Below are positions 11,351 to 24,363 of a DNA stretch of 64,000 bases, piece by piece (within the stretch, counting starts at the first letter, position 1; each line of letters starts with the position of its first letter). The position numbers were made by a program, and so were the translations under genes. The stretch is from Ziziphus jujuba (taxonomy: Eukaryota; Streptophyta; Magnoliopsida; Rosales; Rhamnaceae), in assembly GCF_031755915.1 (NCBI RefSeq), contig NC_083389.1:19554001-19618000 (forward strand), given 5' to 3'. Below the pieces are notes generated by a model. It made no database searches and was not told where the DNA came from. It worked only from the letters and a program-made list of their open reading frames with translations.

Positions 11351-13466
11351 TGCATATATTATAAAATATCGTTATTTGGAAGTTTAAGAATCTAAAATGA
11401 AAGAGAAAATAATCCAAACCACATAAAAGGTCACATGTCATTATATTTTTAAAAATTTAGAGAAAATTTGAATTAGGAAAGGATCTATATCCACCAAATA
11501 AAAGATGGAAAGTCATACCAAACATGAAGATTTTTCTCCCTCTTGTCCATTTTCTATCCTCTTACCAAAGAAGAACTAAAATAAATGAAATGGTTTTGAT
11601 TTTCCCTCTTTAAAAAATGTGGCATGTCCAGTAGATCAAAACACATCTATATAATGGATGTATAGTGTGTTCTTTTAGTGTTATACAGAACACCTCACGA
11701 AGTTTGTAGCAGAGACCCATTTGACTTCTAGGGACTGATATAAATCAAGCCCATCCTACACAATTGGCCCAGTTGTTTCTCTAGTCCTATGTCAAATTGT
11801 ATTTTTATTTTGGTAATTTGAAAATGTATTTTGTCGTTTCACGTACTTGAAGAATCCCAAAAAATTTCTCAGTTGGAGAAAATATGATCTTGTAAAGCAG
11901 AATTCTAAACTTAGATTAGAATTCAATAGGCATATTGTGGTCCTTTGCTGACTGCATATTATGTGGAGCTTTTTTCTAAGGTGTACCATTAGAGCCCTAC
12001 TAAAAAAATAAAAATAAAAATAAAAATAAAAAGGTTATGGAATGAAGCTCTTTTATGTAGTTGTAAATTAATCCAGAACAAAAAGTGCTCTTTATTCATC
12101 TTTTTAAAAGAAACATTTATCTCCTTCACTTTTCACCTCTCTCTTTTACGGGTTGCCACTTCACAATATCTAATTAATTTCATATATTAGGACAACAATT
12201 CACGATTCATTAAAAAAAAAAAAAAAAAAAAAAAAAAACTGAGAAGTCAAAGTTTGGATTCTGTAGTAACTTCATTAGATAGGAGAAAAACATATACGTG
12301 ATGGTTACACATAATTATAACTGAATATTTTATTTTGTTGGAATACTTATAACCAAATATTCATCAAAGTTAAGAAGTTCCTTTCTATTTTCCTTTTTTC
12401 AAATTTTTTTTAGAATTAATTACATTTTGATATCCTCAATTTTTAAGGTTTTGAATTTATATCCTTAATTTTTCAACTCAATAATTTAGGCTTTCAATTT
12501 TTCTTTTTTGATTTGTTGCAATTCGGATTTTTTTAATTTTTGACCTACAATTCTTAACGGTTATCTATGTGACAGGTACTAAACTTTATCAAATTTTGAG
12601 CTAAAAATTATTAAAATATAAAATTTTAAAATTAATTTTAAAAATTTATATTTTTAGTATCTTATAATTTAAAATTTAATACAATTTAATTCTGATCTAT
12701 GCTATTTTTATTTTATATATAAATATATAGGATACCAAAATGTAAAATATTAAAAATAGTTTACATTTTAGTATCTTTTAATTTAAAAATTAATATGGTT
12801 TAATATTCAATACCGGTAATATATAGTTAAATTTATAGTTAAAATTTAAATAAATGCCAAATTATAGCAAGCTGAAAAATTGAAAACATAAATTACTAAA
12901 TTGAAAAATTGAAAGTCTAAATTGTACAATCCTATAAAAGTTACCAAATATATATTAACCCCTTTTTGTTAAAAAGAAATATATGGATTTTTTTCTTCTT
13001 TTTTTGTTTTTTTGTTTTTTTTGTTTTTTTTTTTTTTGGGGCGGGGGAGATGGGGGCAGAAGACATATATGTTATTTATTCCATAAAGAGTCTTGATTAA
13101 TAGTGATCATCACTGGTTAGCTTGTAAAACTCAATTGGAGAGAAAATTCACTTATAAATTACAAAATTATGTAAATGCCAGTAATTGAAAATAATAATAA
13201 TAATAAGATACATAAAAAACATGATCAACATTTCAATCAGAACTCCAAAAATAAATAAATAAATAAAAAATAAAAAATCTAAAATACATTGTTCTAAATG
13301 TGACAACAAAACTAAGTTATCTGCATAAGGTTCCTTGAGCAATCAACAACACAATATAACCTATAAATAAAAGAATCTGTCTAATTAATCAACATACAAT
13401 GAAAAAAGAAAAAAAAATTGTGGATAATATATTCTCTAAGTATGTATTAACATTTATCCAAATTTA
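11351..13466. other. Intergenic DNA and 3' flank of the PLAC8 gene
   Basis: AT-rich, with an A run at 12211-12238 and a T/G-rich run near 13000-13040. No gene was recognised. The end nearest 13466 should hold the 3' UTR of the minus-strand PLAC8 gene. Confidence 0.5.
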
Positions 13467-14613
13467 TCACTTGGGTTGGTTAGCAGGAGGAGGATTGGGA
13501 GGAGGATTGGGAGGAGGATACCCATCGTTAGAATGTGAGGGAGGAGGAGGATATACATCGTTAGAATGTGTAGGATGTGGAGGATATTGATCATTAGTAT
13601 ATGTTTGAGGAGGAGGAGGATAAGGATGAGGAGGATATCCAGCATTTGGATAACCTGGAGGAGGATATCCAGCAGGAGGATATCCTGGTGGAGGATATCC
13701 AGCAGGAGGATAACCTGGAGCTTGAGGGGGATAAGGTGGATATCCTGGATATTGTCCATATTGCGGTTGAGCGTGAGGTGAATACGATCCCGGTGAATGA
13801 GGCATTTGCTGATCCATTCGTGTCATTTGTTGCGTCGGAGGAACCGCCATGATTGCTTGCGTACCAAGCTTTCCATCTCTTTTATCCAATTCTACATGGT
13901 GTTGGGTCTGTGATTAATCCACATTTAGATTTATTTTTGTTAGGAAGACAAGCACCCCCCATGCGATTGGAAACCCCTAAGTATTTCCAAGCAATTCAAA
14001 TGGAAACCAAGAGAAATAGCATAAATTTGGTATTTCGCCACATACCTGAAGACAAGCACAAACCCTGCAGGGATCAAAATTCAAAAAATCAAAATATATA
14101 CAATGTTTTATGCATTGTAGCAAGGGGCAAAAAAAAAAAAAAAAAAAAAAAAAAAATAGCATTGATTATCCAACAATAAACTTAACAATGTTACATAGTA
14201 GAACATTCCTCTCTCTTTCTCTCTCTCTTTATATATATATATATATATATATATATGGAAAAGAATATTGAAATTGCAAAAAGCCTTACGAGCAATAAAC
14301 AAGGTCAGAACAAAAAGACAATGCTTGCGCAGCATCTTCAAGCTCATCGTTTCCGGATATAGCAGCAATACAGGAAAATATGCAAGCAATTTGGTCGAGG
14401 CAGATCATAAATCCCTACAACAATGTGACACTAGTTTCAGAAATTGATCATATGAATTTGTAGACACAGATTTATATTTATATATATATATATAGAAATT
14501 TTTTACCCAAAATTTTGGACGGAAATTAAAGTCTAGGATCAACATTATCACCCGCAATATAATGATCTTAGAATTTTAATTTTAGTGAGAGGATCTTGGA
14601 TATTAAAAAAAAA

Positions 14614-14649
<36 letters not shown>

Positions 14650-16563
14650 TTGTACATACAGAGAGAAAGGGAGGGAAATTAGTGATTAAGAGATTACAAT
14701 TATGCAATTATCGCATTTGGTTGTCTGCAAGTTGAATTCATCTTGCAACATAAAGCGTGTCGAAGCGACTGAGTTTGGAAAGCAGAGAAAGACCTGATGA
14801 ATATAAGAAAAACACAAAAATTCAATTCATAAACAATATTTAATGACAACCCCAAATCATTCTTTGGATGGACACGAGCATAGAATATATATATATATAT
14901 ATATATATATATCTTAAATTACTGTAAGAAATTTATATATTTTTACCTCTGTCCAAAGGCAAAATGTGGGGCATTTACTTTCTCCACATTTACCACTACA
15001 TGGCATGTAACCACCGCAGCAGGTGTACCTATATATAATAAATACAAATTTTGATAAAATGTATATATTATTTTTAGATTATATATTATTATTCGTTGAT
15101 AGGGATATTTGAAATATACATGTTACTAATTAATTACCTTGACATATCATTATAAATTGCTCGTTTGCGCAGCATGTAAGAAGCACAAGGTCCACTAAAT
15201 TTTATAAATAAAAAAAAGTAAAAAAAAAAAAAAAATTAGACATAAGAAATTAAATTTCAAAGAAAGGCCATGATCGATGAATAAAGATCAGATCACTTAC
15301 CAAAAGCATGCAAAACAACAATCTGCCCAACAATAAAACAAAATGAACCATATGTAAGTCCCAATTTTGTCATGCTAATTGAAAAATAAAATAAAGCATC
15401 ATTAAGTTTTCATTATCATTGTTATGCTAATTGTTAATATTTCTGTTGTTATTGTTAGAAAGAATTGATTATTAATTCTGAATTTATTAATTTATCATTC
15501 GAGCATCTTAGCAAGAAATTGATTATTAATTATGAATTTATTATTAAAGCATTTTTAATGGCAAATATCATTTTGCCATTGACATTTTTAATATTTAATA
15601 TTGATATGAGTTCTCCAATGATAAACCAGTATCAATATCAAAATTTAGCATCGACCCTCATAGTATATGCTAAAAAATAATACTGTTAATTAATAATGAT
15701 GAGATCTACTTTTATTTTATCAATCAAAAAGCTAAATTATAATAATTTAAATCTTAAATGTTGACGGATCCTATAAAATTTATTTAGTGGGATCCAATGT
15801 AATATTTTTCAATTGCAAATTTGGTGCCAAATTAAGCACGACTTGAAAAAAATGCAACTTTCCATTGGAGAAGGCAAAATGTGCTTTTATGCTATTTTTT
15901 TTAGTAATAACATCCCATAACGTAATGGCATTTTGTAATTGGTATTTCTAAATTTAGCATTTACATGAGCTCTCAAATAAGTAAATACTAATATCATTGC
16001 CAAATTTTTGCATTAGTTTTCCAATATGCTAAAAAATAACAATGAAAAATTATAAGTATTATTAAATAATGATGGAGTCCACTTTATTAATTAAAAAGTA
16101 AAATTATAATGATTTAAATATTCAATTAAAAAAAATATGTGAATCCCACAAACTTTATTATAATAGAACTCACTGTTAAAATTTGATAATTGCATAATTT
16201 TGTGATGTGTTATTAGTGAGGTAAAAAATGCCACTTGTGTCAAAATTTGGCATTATAATGGTACAATGTCAAATGTCATACTGTTCGAGATGCTCTTCGA
16301 CCATATCTAAACTTTTTTAGCTTGCCACCTTGAGCGACAAAAAAAAAAAAAAAAAAAAAATGTAAAAAAACTACATTTTCATCCTTTAGTTTTTGCAACA
16401 TTTTCTTGGAACCAAACAGAAGATAGAAAATGCATGAAAATAACGCAAAAGAATAGAACTTACAAGGAAAATCGGCCTTGACAGCGTTCAGCAAATCCGT
16501 GTGCCAATAATTCCGATAATCCTTACGGAGCTGCATCTTCTCCACGGTGTCCCCGAGCCCCAT
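13467..16563 (-). CDS. PLAC8-family protein with GYPP-repeat tail (8 exons)
   Basis: Exons in coding order: 16563-16464, 15322-15301, 15194-15138, 15028-14947, 14793-14698, 14414-14290, 14064-14046, 13907-13467. All junctions are GT-AG and in phase; the total is 942 nt, 313 residues plus stop. The start MGLGDTVEKMQ fits the family; an in-frame ATG 17 codons upstream is less likely. The Cys-rich PLAC8 core (about residues 34-167) includes YCCFACF, CGPCASYMLRKRA and RYTCCGGYMPC, then a hydrophobic stretch near 120-140 and SVCACLQ at 161-167. Residues about 190-313 are Pro/Gly/Tyr-rich with repeated GYPPAGYPPPGYP. PLAC8 proteins are plant membrane or cell-number/metal-related factors, but this subfamily's role is not established. 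Exons 2 and 7 are only 22 and 19 nt. Most introns carry simple repeats, and intron 1 contains a MITE. Confidence 0.92.
13630..13720 (-). repeat. In-frame ~30-bp repeats encoding GYPP units
   Basis: GGAGGATATCC-type units recur about every 15-30 bases. On the minus strand they encode alternating GYPPA and GYPPP pentapeptides in the PLAC8 protein tail. Copy number is likely to vary between alleles. Confidence 0.8.
14129..14257. repeat. Intron 6 poly-A and TA microsatellite
   Basis: An A run at about 14129-14157 and a (TA)n run at about 14229-14257 lie inside intron 6 (14065-14289) of the PLAC8 gene. Further AT/TA runs lie in intron 5 (near 14480 and 14619-14645) and intron 4 (about 14886-14911). 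Confidence 0.85.
15499..16298. mobile_element. MITE (hAT-type termini) in intron 1 of the PLAC8 gene
   Basis: The right end contains GAGATGCTCTT (16287-16297). Its reverse complement, AAGAGCATCTC, matches GAGCATCTTA at 15501, and just inside the left end is TTTAATGGCAAAT. Ends of the type GAGCATCTCCAATGG are common in plant non-autonomous hAT elements. An internal block at about 15590-15750 recurs, diverged, at about 15940-16110 (shared TATGCTAAAAAATAA), so two copies may be nested or fused. No coding capacity is present, and the target duplication is unclear. Confidence 0.55.
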
Positions 16564-16627
16564 GGCATCAAGAGATTTCAATCTAAAAGAAAATTTGAAG
16601 AACTTGAAACCCAAAATTCAAAGTTTT

Positions 16628-16631
<4 letters not shown>

Positions 16632-16664
<33 letters not shown>
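16632..16664 (-). repeat. GA/CT microsatellite in PLAC8 5' leader
   Basis: (AG)n on the plus strand reads as a CT repeat on the coding strand. It lies about 70-100 bases before the ATG, in the likely 5' UTR. Confidence 0.85.
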
Positions 16665-16670
<6 letters not shown>

Positions 16671-16710
16671 GAAGGATTTTCTAGAGATATGAAACTGAAA
16701 GAAGAAGAAA

Positions 16711-16718
16711 TATAAATA
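16711..16718 (-). promoter_or_regulatory. Possible TATA-like element of the PLAC8 gene
   Basis: Reading the minus strand, TATTTATA lies about 150 bases before the start codon and upstream of the CT leader repeat. It departs from the strict TATAAA consensus, so the call is weak. Confidence 0.35.
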
Positions 16719-16764
16719 GAGATTTGTTGCAAAGCTATTTTAGGGAGTGCAAGACTGAGATAAT

Positions 16765-18648
16765 TCGGCACAGCCGTATATAGATTTTTTTTTTTTTTTT
16801 TTTTTTTTTTGAAAACGTATTGTCATAATACTTCAAATATCTCTTATTTTGCATTTTCTGTGGACTTCATTTGTTTTCTAAAGCTACGTTTCAGGGATTT
16901 GTAATATAAATATATTTATATAAAAAATAAAAGCGTTATATTATAAATTGGAATGTAGCTCAAATTTCATTTAGTGTTATTTGTTTTTTTTTTTTTGGCA
17001 AAAAAAAAAATATACATTATTTGGTTTAATATTATATTCCATGAGATAAAGTGATTCTAATTAGTTTAATGATCGAACATTATACACTAGTGCTAAAAGC
17101 ACTAAATTATTTGCCCAATTCATTAACCAAATTGATATGGTAAACGTCACAACGTATTATTGGTTGAAAAACGAATATAATAAATAAATAAAACCTTAAA
17201 TAAATAAATGAATTCTGAATGCAAGTCAATAAAAATATTACCACGTTATACAGTAAACAATTTAGCTTTTTTACTATTATTGAAATCTTATTATTAATTT
17301 ATTTAGATCACTTTTAACTTTTTAAGTTAAAATTTATATTTAAAAACTTAAAGGTATATTACCATAGGGCTATTAAATTTTATCAAAAAAATTATTTATA
17401 CCTTAAATTACATTTAGATTCGACACATTTAAAAAACTATTACTTATTTTCTTTTAGTTTTATATATTTGTTAAGGTTTGATTTAAATAAAATATGGTTC
17501 CTATGGTTTTAAAAATATCATTTACGTCAGCTCACGTTTCAAATAGTTTTCATTTTTTTTTTCCATTTACACCATTTACATCTTTCAAAATAATTTCATT
17601 TACATTTTCTATAAAAGTATCTATTGTAATTATCAAAATCTGAGATATTAAATTAAAATTAATACAAATCTCAAGAGATCTAAGTGGAATTTGGCCTATC
17701 TATTAAAAGAGATTTATCTATGATCTGTCAATTTTTACTACTTCAATTTAATAGTTAAAGGATAAAATTATACCTTATTCAATCATAAATACTAATTTTT
17801 AACTTACCTTTGACATTTAATTATCAATCAAAATTAACATGTAACAACTGATAAATGAATCTAATTAGATAAATATAGAAATCTAAAATAAGGTTAATGA
17901 TTATTTTGCAAGAGTATGCAATCTTAGTGTAATCAATAATTATATCAAAATTGAGGGGTTTTAATTGAAATTTATCGTGTTGTAATATCAAAATGTTTCT
18001 TAGCCACTTTTTGAATTTTAAGTTCTAGTCCTTAATCTATCCAAGAATTAATAAAAAAAATATAATATTAAATCATCACATTGTTCCAATGTGAAAATTT
18101 ACTTCAATTGATTTTTCAAAAATTATCTAATTAGTATTTATTCTAAAATCACCAAGTAAATATTATTTTTTAATAATTGAATCACTAAAAAATAATTTTA
18201 TATTTTATTATCAAACATAAAGCGTTTTTATCTCAAAAGTTATTTTTAAAATCACTTTCAAAAAACCCTCCTTATCATATAGTAGTCACACCAGTAAAAG
18301 TATTTCACTAAAAGCCCAAAAATTTAAGACCCCTAAATTATGACCATCTACTATGATACTGTAACCTATATAAAATTATATATTCACAAAAGGAAAACTA
18401 TATGTGCCAAGTCTTTTACTAACTAGATTTTCCCCTAAGATAAAAGAGTTCGGTGAACTACTTTACTTTTAAGTCGTCTTAATTTTAGGCTTTTCATTTT
18501 CAAGTATTTTGACTGAGGCTCTTGATTTCAATTTTTGTTTCAAATTTTCAATAAGGGTCTATAGATAATATACACTAACTGACTGCATAAAAGGCTTATT
18601 AATTATAAAACACATAATAGAATGGAAATGCCAGAATCCACCACCCGA

Positions 18649-18688
<40 letters not shown>

Positions 18689-20040
18689 CATTATTTTAAG
18701 TTGCCAATCTAGGTCAACTAAATTTGAAGTTTGGTGGTACTAACAGGTCAACAAGGGTACTTACGTAATTTCTCAATTATTTAACAACTATAATGTATTG
18801 TCTTTGGAGAGAAACACAAAGAGACACAAAGAGACAAGTTGATTAGCAAGGAAAAAGGCAAAGCCAAGCGGCTGGTAGGCCATGTGAGGGGCCAACACAG
18901 AGGACAGTAAGCAACTGAAATCACTGTCATGGCCTTTTTTTTTCCACTCGATTTAGTAATTAAAAACCATCTCTATCTCGGACATTGTACTTCAGCAGTC
19001 ACCTAAGTCCTAATGAAAACTGTCTTTTACCCCTTAACTCTTGCGGTGTAGCATACATAGTGGATTTCTTATCAAATCCACATGATAATTATATCAAAAC
19101 TTTATCAAATCAGCTTTTTAAATTTAATAATAAAAATAAATCCAGCATAGTCTAACAAATCTATACAAATTCAACGTTTATGATTAAAAATTTTAATATA
19201 TCATCAACACATGGACATGATTTGAAACCTGTTACATCAAAGATTACTGTATGTAAATATAATTGTGCTTCTATTTTACACATACCAAAAAAAAAAAAAA
19301 AAAAAAATTGGTTCTTCTATAAATAATTATCTTCCACTTTAATGCTTATAATGATGTGACAAATGTTTCACAAAATGACGACTCCATTAATTTGAAAGTG
19401 CAAATCGAATAGAATTTATAACAGTCCTAAACATTTGTCATAATATTATATTTTTCATTTTAAATTAAAAAATAATTCTAAGTAAATTATATCTATCTAA
19501 TCATAGATTCAAATCTCAAAAGAAAGATTTATTGTGTATTATAGGACCTCTTGTATATGACTAAGATGGTGCCTTGAAATGGAGTTGCGCACATATGTTC
19601 ACATTTCACTTTCTCGCCTACCAAACACACCCAAAGTCTTTGTTTAATTTTAAAGTTACCATGTTTTGTTTTTCTAATTAATTAACAGATATCCATTATT
19701 ATTCTTGATGAAGTTGCAGAGATATGCACTCCAGTTTTTTCTTTTGTTTGTATTTTTTTTTTTTGGGTAAATTTTTTCTTTTGTTCGTATTGGTATAGTA
19801 AAATCTCTTTATAATAATATTTTATATTGTAATAACCTTCATCTAATCATAAAAGATTTTGGTCCCAACATGGATTAGTTATAAATAAAAATAAACTCTA
19901 CATTATAATAAGTTATGATTTTTTGAGATACAATATTATGGATTTTTGTCTTCATATAATAATAATTATTTATATATTGCAAAAAGTATATGGTACATTA
20001 TATTTAAGGTGATGAAGGAGAAAGGAAGTCAAATTTAAAC
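16765..20040. other. AT-rich intergenic DNA
   Basis: No gene recognised. Long homopolymers occur at about 16786-16810 (T) and 18654-18684 (A). A slightly GC-richer patch at 18840-18945 has no coding signal. Other open frames are short and without similarity. Confidence 0.5.
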
Positions 20041-20549
20041 ACATCATCCACTGTTAAGATTGAATCAGAGATTACTCAATCATCAAATGAGAAAAAAATT
20101 GAATTGGCATCAAATAAGGAAAGAATTGAATAAGAGATTACTCAATCATCAAACAAGGAAAGAACAAGCAATGAAGAATTAGACCCTCTAGGAAACTTTT
20201 ATACGGCAAGAATCTCACTAATAAAGAATTTTGTTAAAGATATTATTTGACCTTTATTTGAATTTATTTGAATTTTCTATAATATAGGAACATTTAATTA
20301 GTTCATTTCTTAGAACAATTGTGTATCTATATATTCTATTCATCTTGTAATGATTTTATTTATTAAGAAACTGTTTATGAATAGTAAAAAATGCTATTCA
20401 TAATAAAATTTTTATGTTGTTTAGTTTTATGGCTATAAATATTCTATCTTGGTAGAAGGAAGGATCATCTTTTGTAAAATACTCTCCTGTTGCCTTAAAT
20501 TTCCCTTGTAATATCCCTTTCCATCCTTATAATATCTCTCTTTTTTAAT

Positions 20550-20562
20550 TGGTATAAGAGCC
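20550..20562 (+). other. tRNA-Met-type primer-binding site
   Basis: TGGTATAAGAGCC differs at one position from TGGTATCAGAGCC, which is complementary to the 3' end of initiator Met-tRNA and is used by both caulimovirids and many plant LTR elements. It lies about 110 bases after the TATA motif at 20434. Confidence 0.6.
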
Positions 20563-21874
20563 TATAAAATATTTGTGCTTTATAAGTTATCTCATGTGTT
20601 AAAATTTCTCATATTATTGTGAGTGCAATCTTATTATATTATAAATATAAGAAAGCATTTATCTTACAGAGGTATGTTTCAATTCTCTAAGTATTTTTAA
20701 TATATATAAATTTATGTTTTTTATGTTCTTGTGTAACTTTATCTTCTGTTATAAATTTAAAAAACTCATATACTTAATTTCTTATAAAGCTCATATTTCC
20801 ATATCTGGTCTTCTATTTTGTTGAACTCAGAAGACCCTGAAAAATTGGTTTTAAGCACCTTTAAAAAACTAAGAGGTTTTAGATATTGTAATTTATAGAA
20901 AAGGATAAAGGTAAAAAACTAGAATATCAAGGAAATACAAACTGTTCTCATATTATGCATATTGAAGAAAAAAATGAAAATCTTAAAAATATTTGTAGCA
21001 GCTTAAATAATATTGCTGATCTTGTTTGTTATACCATAAAAAAATATGAATGCTCAATTTTAAAATTGATCTTAAAATATTAGAACCAACTAATTAATAA
21101 ACCAAATCTTAAATTAGCTATTTTAAGTGGAGAAACTACTTCCTAAAAAAATTTCATTAAGATAAATTTTGAAATATAAAATAAATACTAAACTATTGGT
21201 GAGAGCTTTATAAGATCCAGAATTATACATTGAAAAAATAAACAAAATTCTAGAACAAATAAAACAAGTTTGTCCAGAATATGAAGAACTTTTAGAACAC
21301 TCTAAGTATGTTTTAAATTTAGAAGAAGGATCTAAAGAAGAACAAACTTCTGAAGAAATTAATTCATTACAAGAAAATTCAGGATCTAAAAGTGAAACTT
21401 CATCTGAATCAATAGATGATAGAAAAAAATCCTAAAAAAAGAAAAGCTGAAGAACCACTTGAAGAATTTAAATATGAATTCGGATATGAAAAAAAAAAAG
21501 AGAAAGAATTGTATATTAAAACAGGAGAAATATCAGGAGTAAAGTTAGAAGGTAAATCTGCACCTACTAAAAGAGACGATTTAAATAGACAACTTATATC
21601 TCAAGGAGGAATTTATTTAAATTTAGATAATATTCATTTTAAACAAGTAGCAAAAGAAAGATTTTTAGATTATTTAGTTGAAACATTAAGGAGAAGTTCT
21701 CCATTGGTTAAAACAATAGGAATCCACAGCTTTAGGAAAAGCGAAAAAAGAAAATATGTTGCAAAAAAACAAAACATGAACTGAACTATTAGAAGCCTTA
21801 AGTAAATTAGTAAAAGAATAATTTTGTGGTGTGGTAGATAGAATAATAGTAACAGACGCTACCTATATGTTACC

Positions 21875-21964
21875 CAAGTTGGAATTATATGGTATATGCT
21901 ATTTTGAAGATTTTTATACCAAGTTGGAATTATGTAGTATATGCGATTTTGAAGATTTTTATAA
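21875..21964 (+). repeat. 45-bp in-frame tandem duplication inside the viral relic
   Basis: Copies at 21875-21919 and 21920-21964 both begin CAAGTTGGAATTAT and share GATTTTTATA near the end, with a few substitutions. The period of 45 keeps the reading frame. Because the copies have diverged, the duplication is old. Confidence 0.85.
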
Positions 21965-22760
21965 ATTATACAGAAACGCTTTTTATAATTTACCTTATGA
22001 TCAAACTAATTATTGGCTACAACAATTTTTTCATAAATTACCAAACCTAACTAGCCATCAAAAATTATGATGACTAGTTAAAGAAAATAGCAAAATTAGA
22101 CCAGTTAGGACTAAGAATAAATTTTGTTCTAAAACTAATTAAAAAATATGTTTAGAATTAAAAGCTAAAAAACAAGTAAAACAATCCTATAAATAAAAAA
22201 TGTTGTGATAAAATTCTTCAAGAAAATTGGAAGATAGGATGTATAAAACCACAAACAACAAAAATAAAATCTAGAAAATATAGATGGAAACCTTTTAAGA
22301 AAAAAGGAAAGAAAACTTTTTTCTAAAAATGAAAAATATATAAGAAAAAAAAATCTTCATAGCCAAATAAGAAATGTAAATGTTTTACTTGTAATGAAGA
22401 AGGTCATTACGCGCCAGAATGTCCTAAAAAAAGGGGGAAAAAGTACCAAAAAATAATTAAAAAAATTAGAATTAGAAGATCTTGAAGTATTATTTGGACA
22501 AAAAATTTTGGATGAGGATAAAATACTTTATAAAATGAAATCCAAAGAAGATACTTCTAATTCTAATGAAAAATTAATTTTTATGCTTCAACTAGAAGAA
22601 ATAGATGATTAAGAAAACAAAATAATGATTTTAAAAGACGTTGTAGGAAAAACTCTTTCTATTAATAAAAGAAGAAATTAACTGTTTAGAGAGAAAAAAA
22701 AAAGGGTTAAAAATAAAAGAAAAATATATTTATAAAATTCCAAAATTTAATATGTTTTCT

Positions 22761-23560
22761 GCAAGAATATTTGAATACTTTAGTGGAACACTTTTGAGGT
22801 TATAACCGTAAATCTATCTCAAACTAGTAATGGAGATTGAAGCGGTGGAAGTAACCATGGACACTACTGGTCGTGGAAAAAGGAGGCTAGGTAGAGTTTT
22901 CAAAAGAAAGGTCACATGATAGTCTAGAAAAGAGGGAGCCAAAATGAGTGCAATTTTTAAGAGGGCATTTGGATTTTCAATAGAACAAGGTGGTAGATCT
23001 ATTTATGTCTCTCGCATCTATGAAAGTCATCTCATGAAATTGCAAAAGTTTAGAAGATCCAGAAGACCTAAATTGCTTGAAAAGAATGGAAAACGTTTGT
23101 AAAAAGTTAAGTTATCTGAATTTAGTCATCGTTGAGATCTGTTGAAAAGTAGGAGGGATTTGTCTGATGTAGACTGATAATATTATGATAGATTGTCAAT
23201 GGACTTCTAGAAGGGTCATTTGCCATAATGTCATTGACATGGAGGGTTCTATCCTTTGAGTTTTTGTACCTGTGATGGGACCCCATTATTTAGGGAAGAA
23301 AAAAGGATTTTTAGACTAGTCTAGAACATATTATTGTTACCTAGCAACATCCATGGTTATTCTTCATTGATCTAAATAAGGAGATCTTAGAAAATGAGAA
23401 ACAAGGAGGTCGTAATATCAAGAGGCAAAATTTATTTTTGAAACAATTCATGCAGAGTATGTGTAGTGTAAATCTAGAGTGCAATGGAGGTTTCACAAGA
23501 AATAATAAACAATATATCTAACCATTGATTAAGTCAAACTTTTAGCAATGGTAAATCACT
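22761..23560. other. Unassigned sequence between the viral relic and the LINE
   Basis: Short broken frames only. Part may be the 5' region of the following LINE, but no diagnostic motif was found. Confidence 0.35.
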
Positions 23561-24363
23561 TGAATATGAAAAAATCTGATCATTATCCCCATTTTCATCA
23601 AAATGGAGGAACCAAAGAATGGATAAAACTAGCTAATTTTAAAGCATGGACATTAAATACAAGTTGTGCCTATATGGTAGAAAAGGCTTGTGAACTTAAC
23701 TTAGGATTATTTTCAAACTAGGGTCATCCCATAAAATGTAAACAAAACCTTTTATTATACTAATACCTAAATATAACTAGCCTCTTAATTTCAACCATTA
23801 CTACTCTATAAATTTTGTAATTTTACTTACAAGATTGTTGTAAAAATCTTAACTGGGAGATTGAGTAAAGCTCTTGAAAGATTATTTCTCTAAATCAAAG
23901 GGTGTTCATTAAGGGGAGGTAGATTGTGCAAAATATGGTTGTGGCCTAAGAAGTAGTACACAAGAGTAAAAAGCATAAAGATAAAAACAATTTGATGATG
24001 CTGAAAATTGATCTCAATAAACCCTATGACAGGCTAGAATGTGCTTTCTTAAACAAAGCTCTTAATGCTTAGATATGCAATTTGGATTTTTGAAGGCTTA
24101 TTATGATTCGTGTAATCTTTTTTCATCACTTTTTTTTCTACTTAATGGTAATATCTACAAATCTTTTAGCACTAAAAGAAATATAAGGCATGGCTGCACC
24201 TATCCTCACCGCTAATTATTTTGAGTTTTAAGTTTCTTTCTAAGGCTTTCATTAAAGAGGAAGAGATAGGTAAAATACATGGTGTTAGATTGGATAAAAA
24301 TTCACTCTATGTATCCTACTTTATGTATGAAGATGATTTACTAATCATGTGCCGAGCATCGGC

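Larger units (their letters stand above)
20041..22760 (+). mobile_element. Endogenous pararetrovirus relic (Caulimoviridae-like), defective
   Basis: A decayed viral insertion in plus orientation. A TATAAATA at 20434 and a Met-tRNA-type primer-binding site (TGGTATAAGAGCC, one mismatch to the usual form) at 20550-20562 precede a coding region from about 20880. That region has acidic, then Lys-rich, segments like a caulimovirid capsid. At 22381-22422 a C-x2-C-x4-H-x4-C zinc knuckle follows a basic stretch; the order basic tract then knuckle is a capsid signature of this family. Numerous stops and frameshifts break every frame, and the longest open pieces are 21416-21784 and 21831-22070. No recognisable protease or reverse transcriptase follows before unrelated sequence starts near 22800, so the copy is truncated and cannot be functional. 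The genus is not assigned. Confidence 0.65.

Noticed and set aside
16564..16614. Upstream in-frame ATG for the PLAC8 gene
   Set aside because: MGLGDTVEKMQ matches the family start, and the extra 17 residues look like leader sequence next to a CT repeat.
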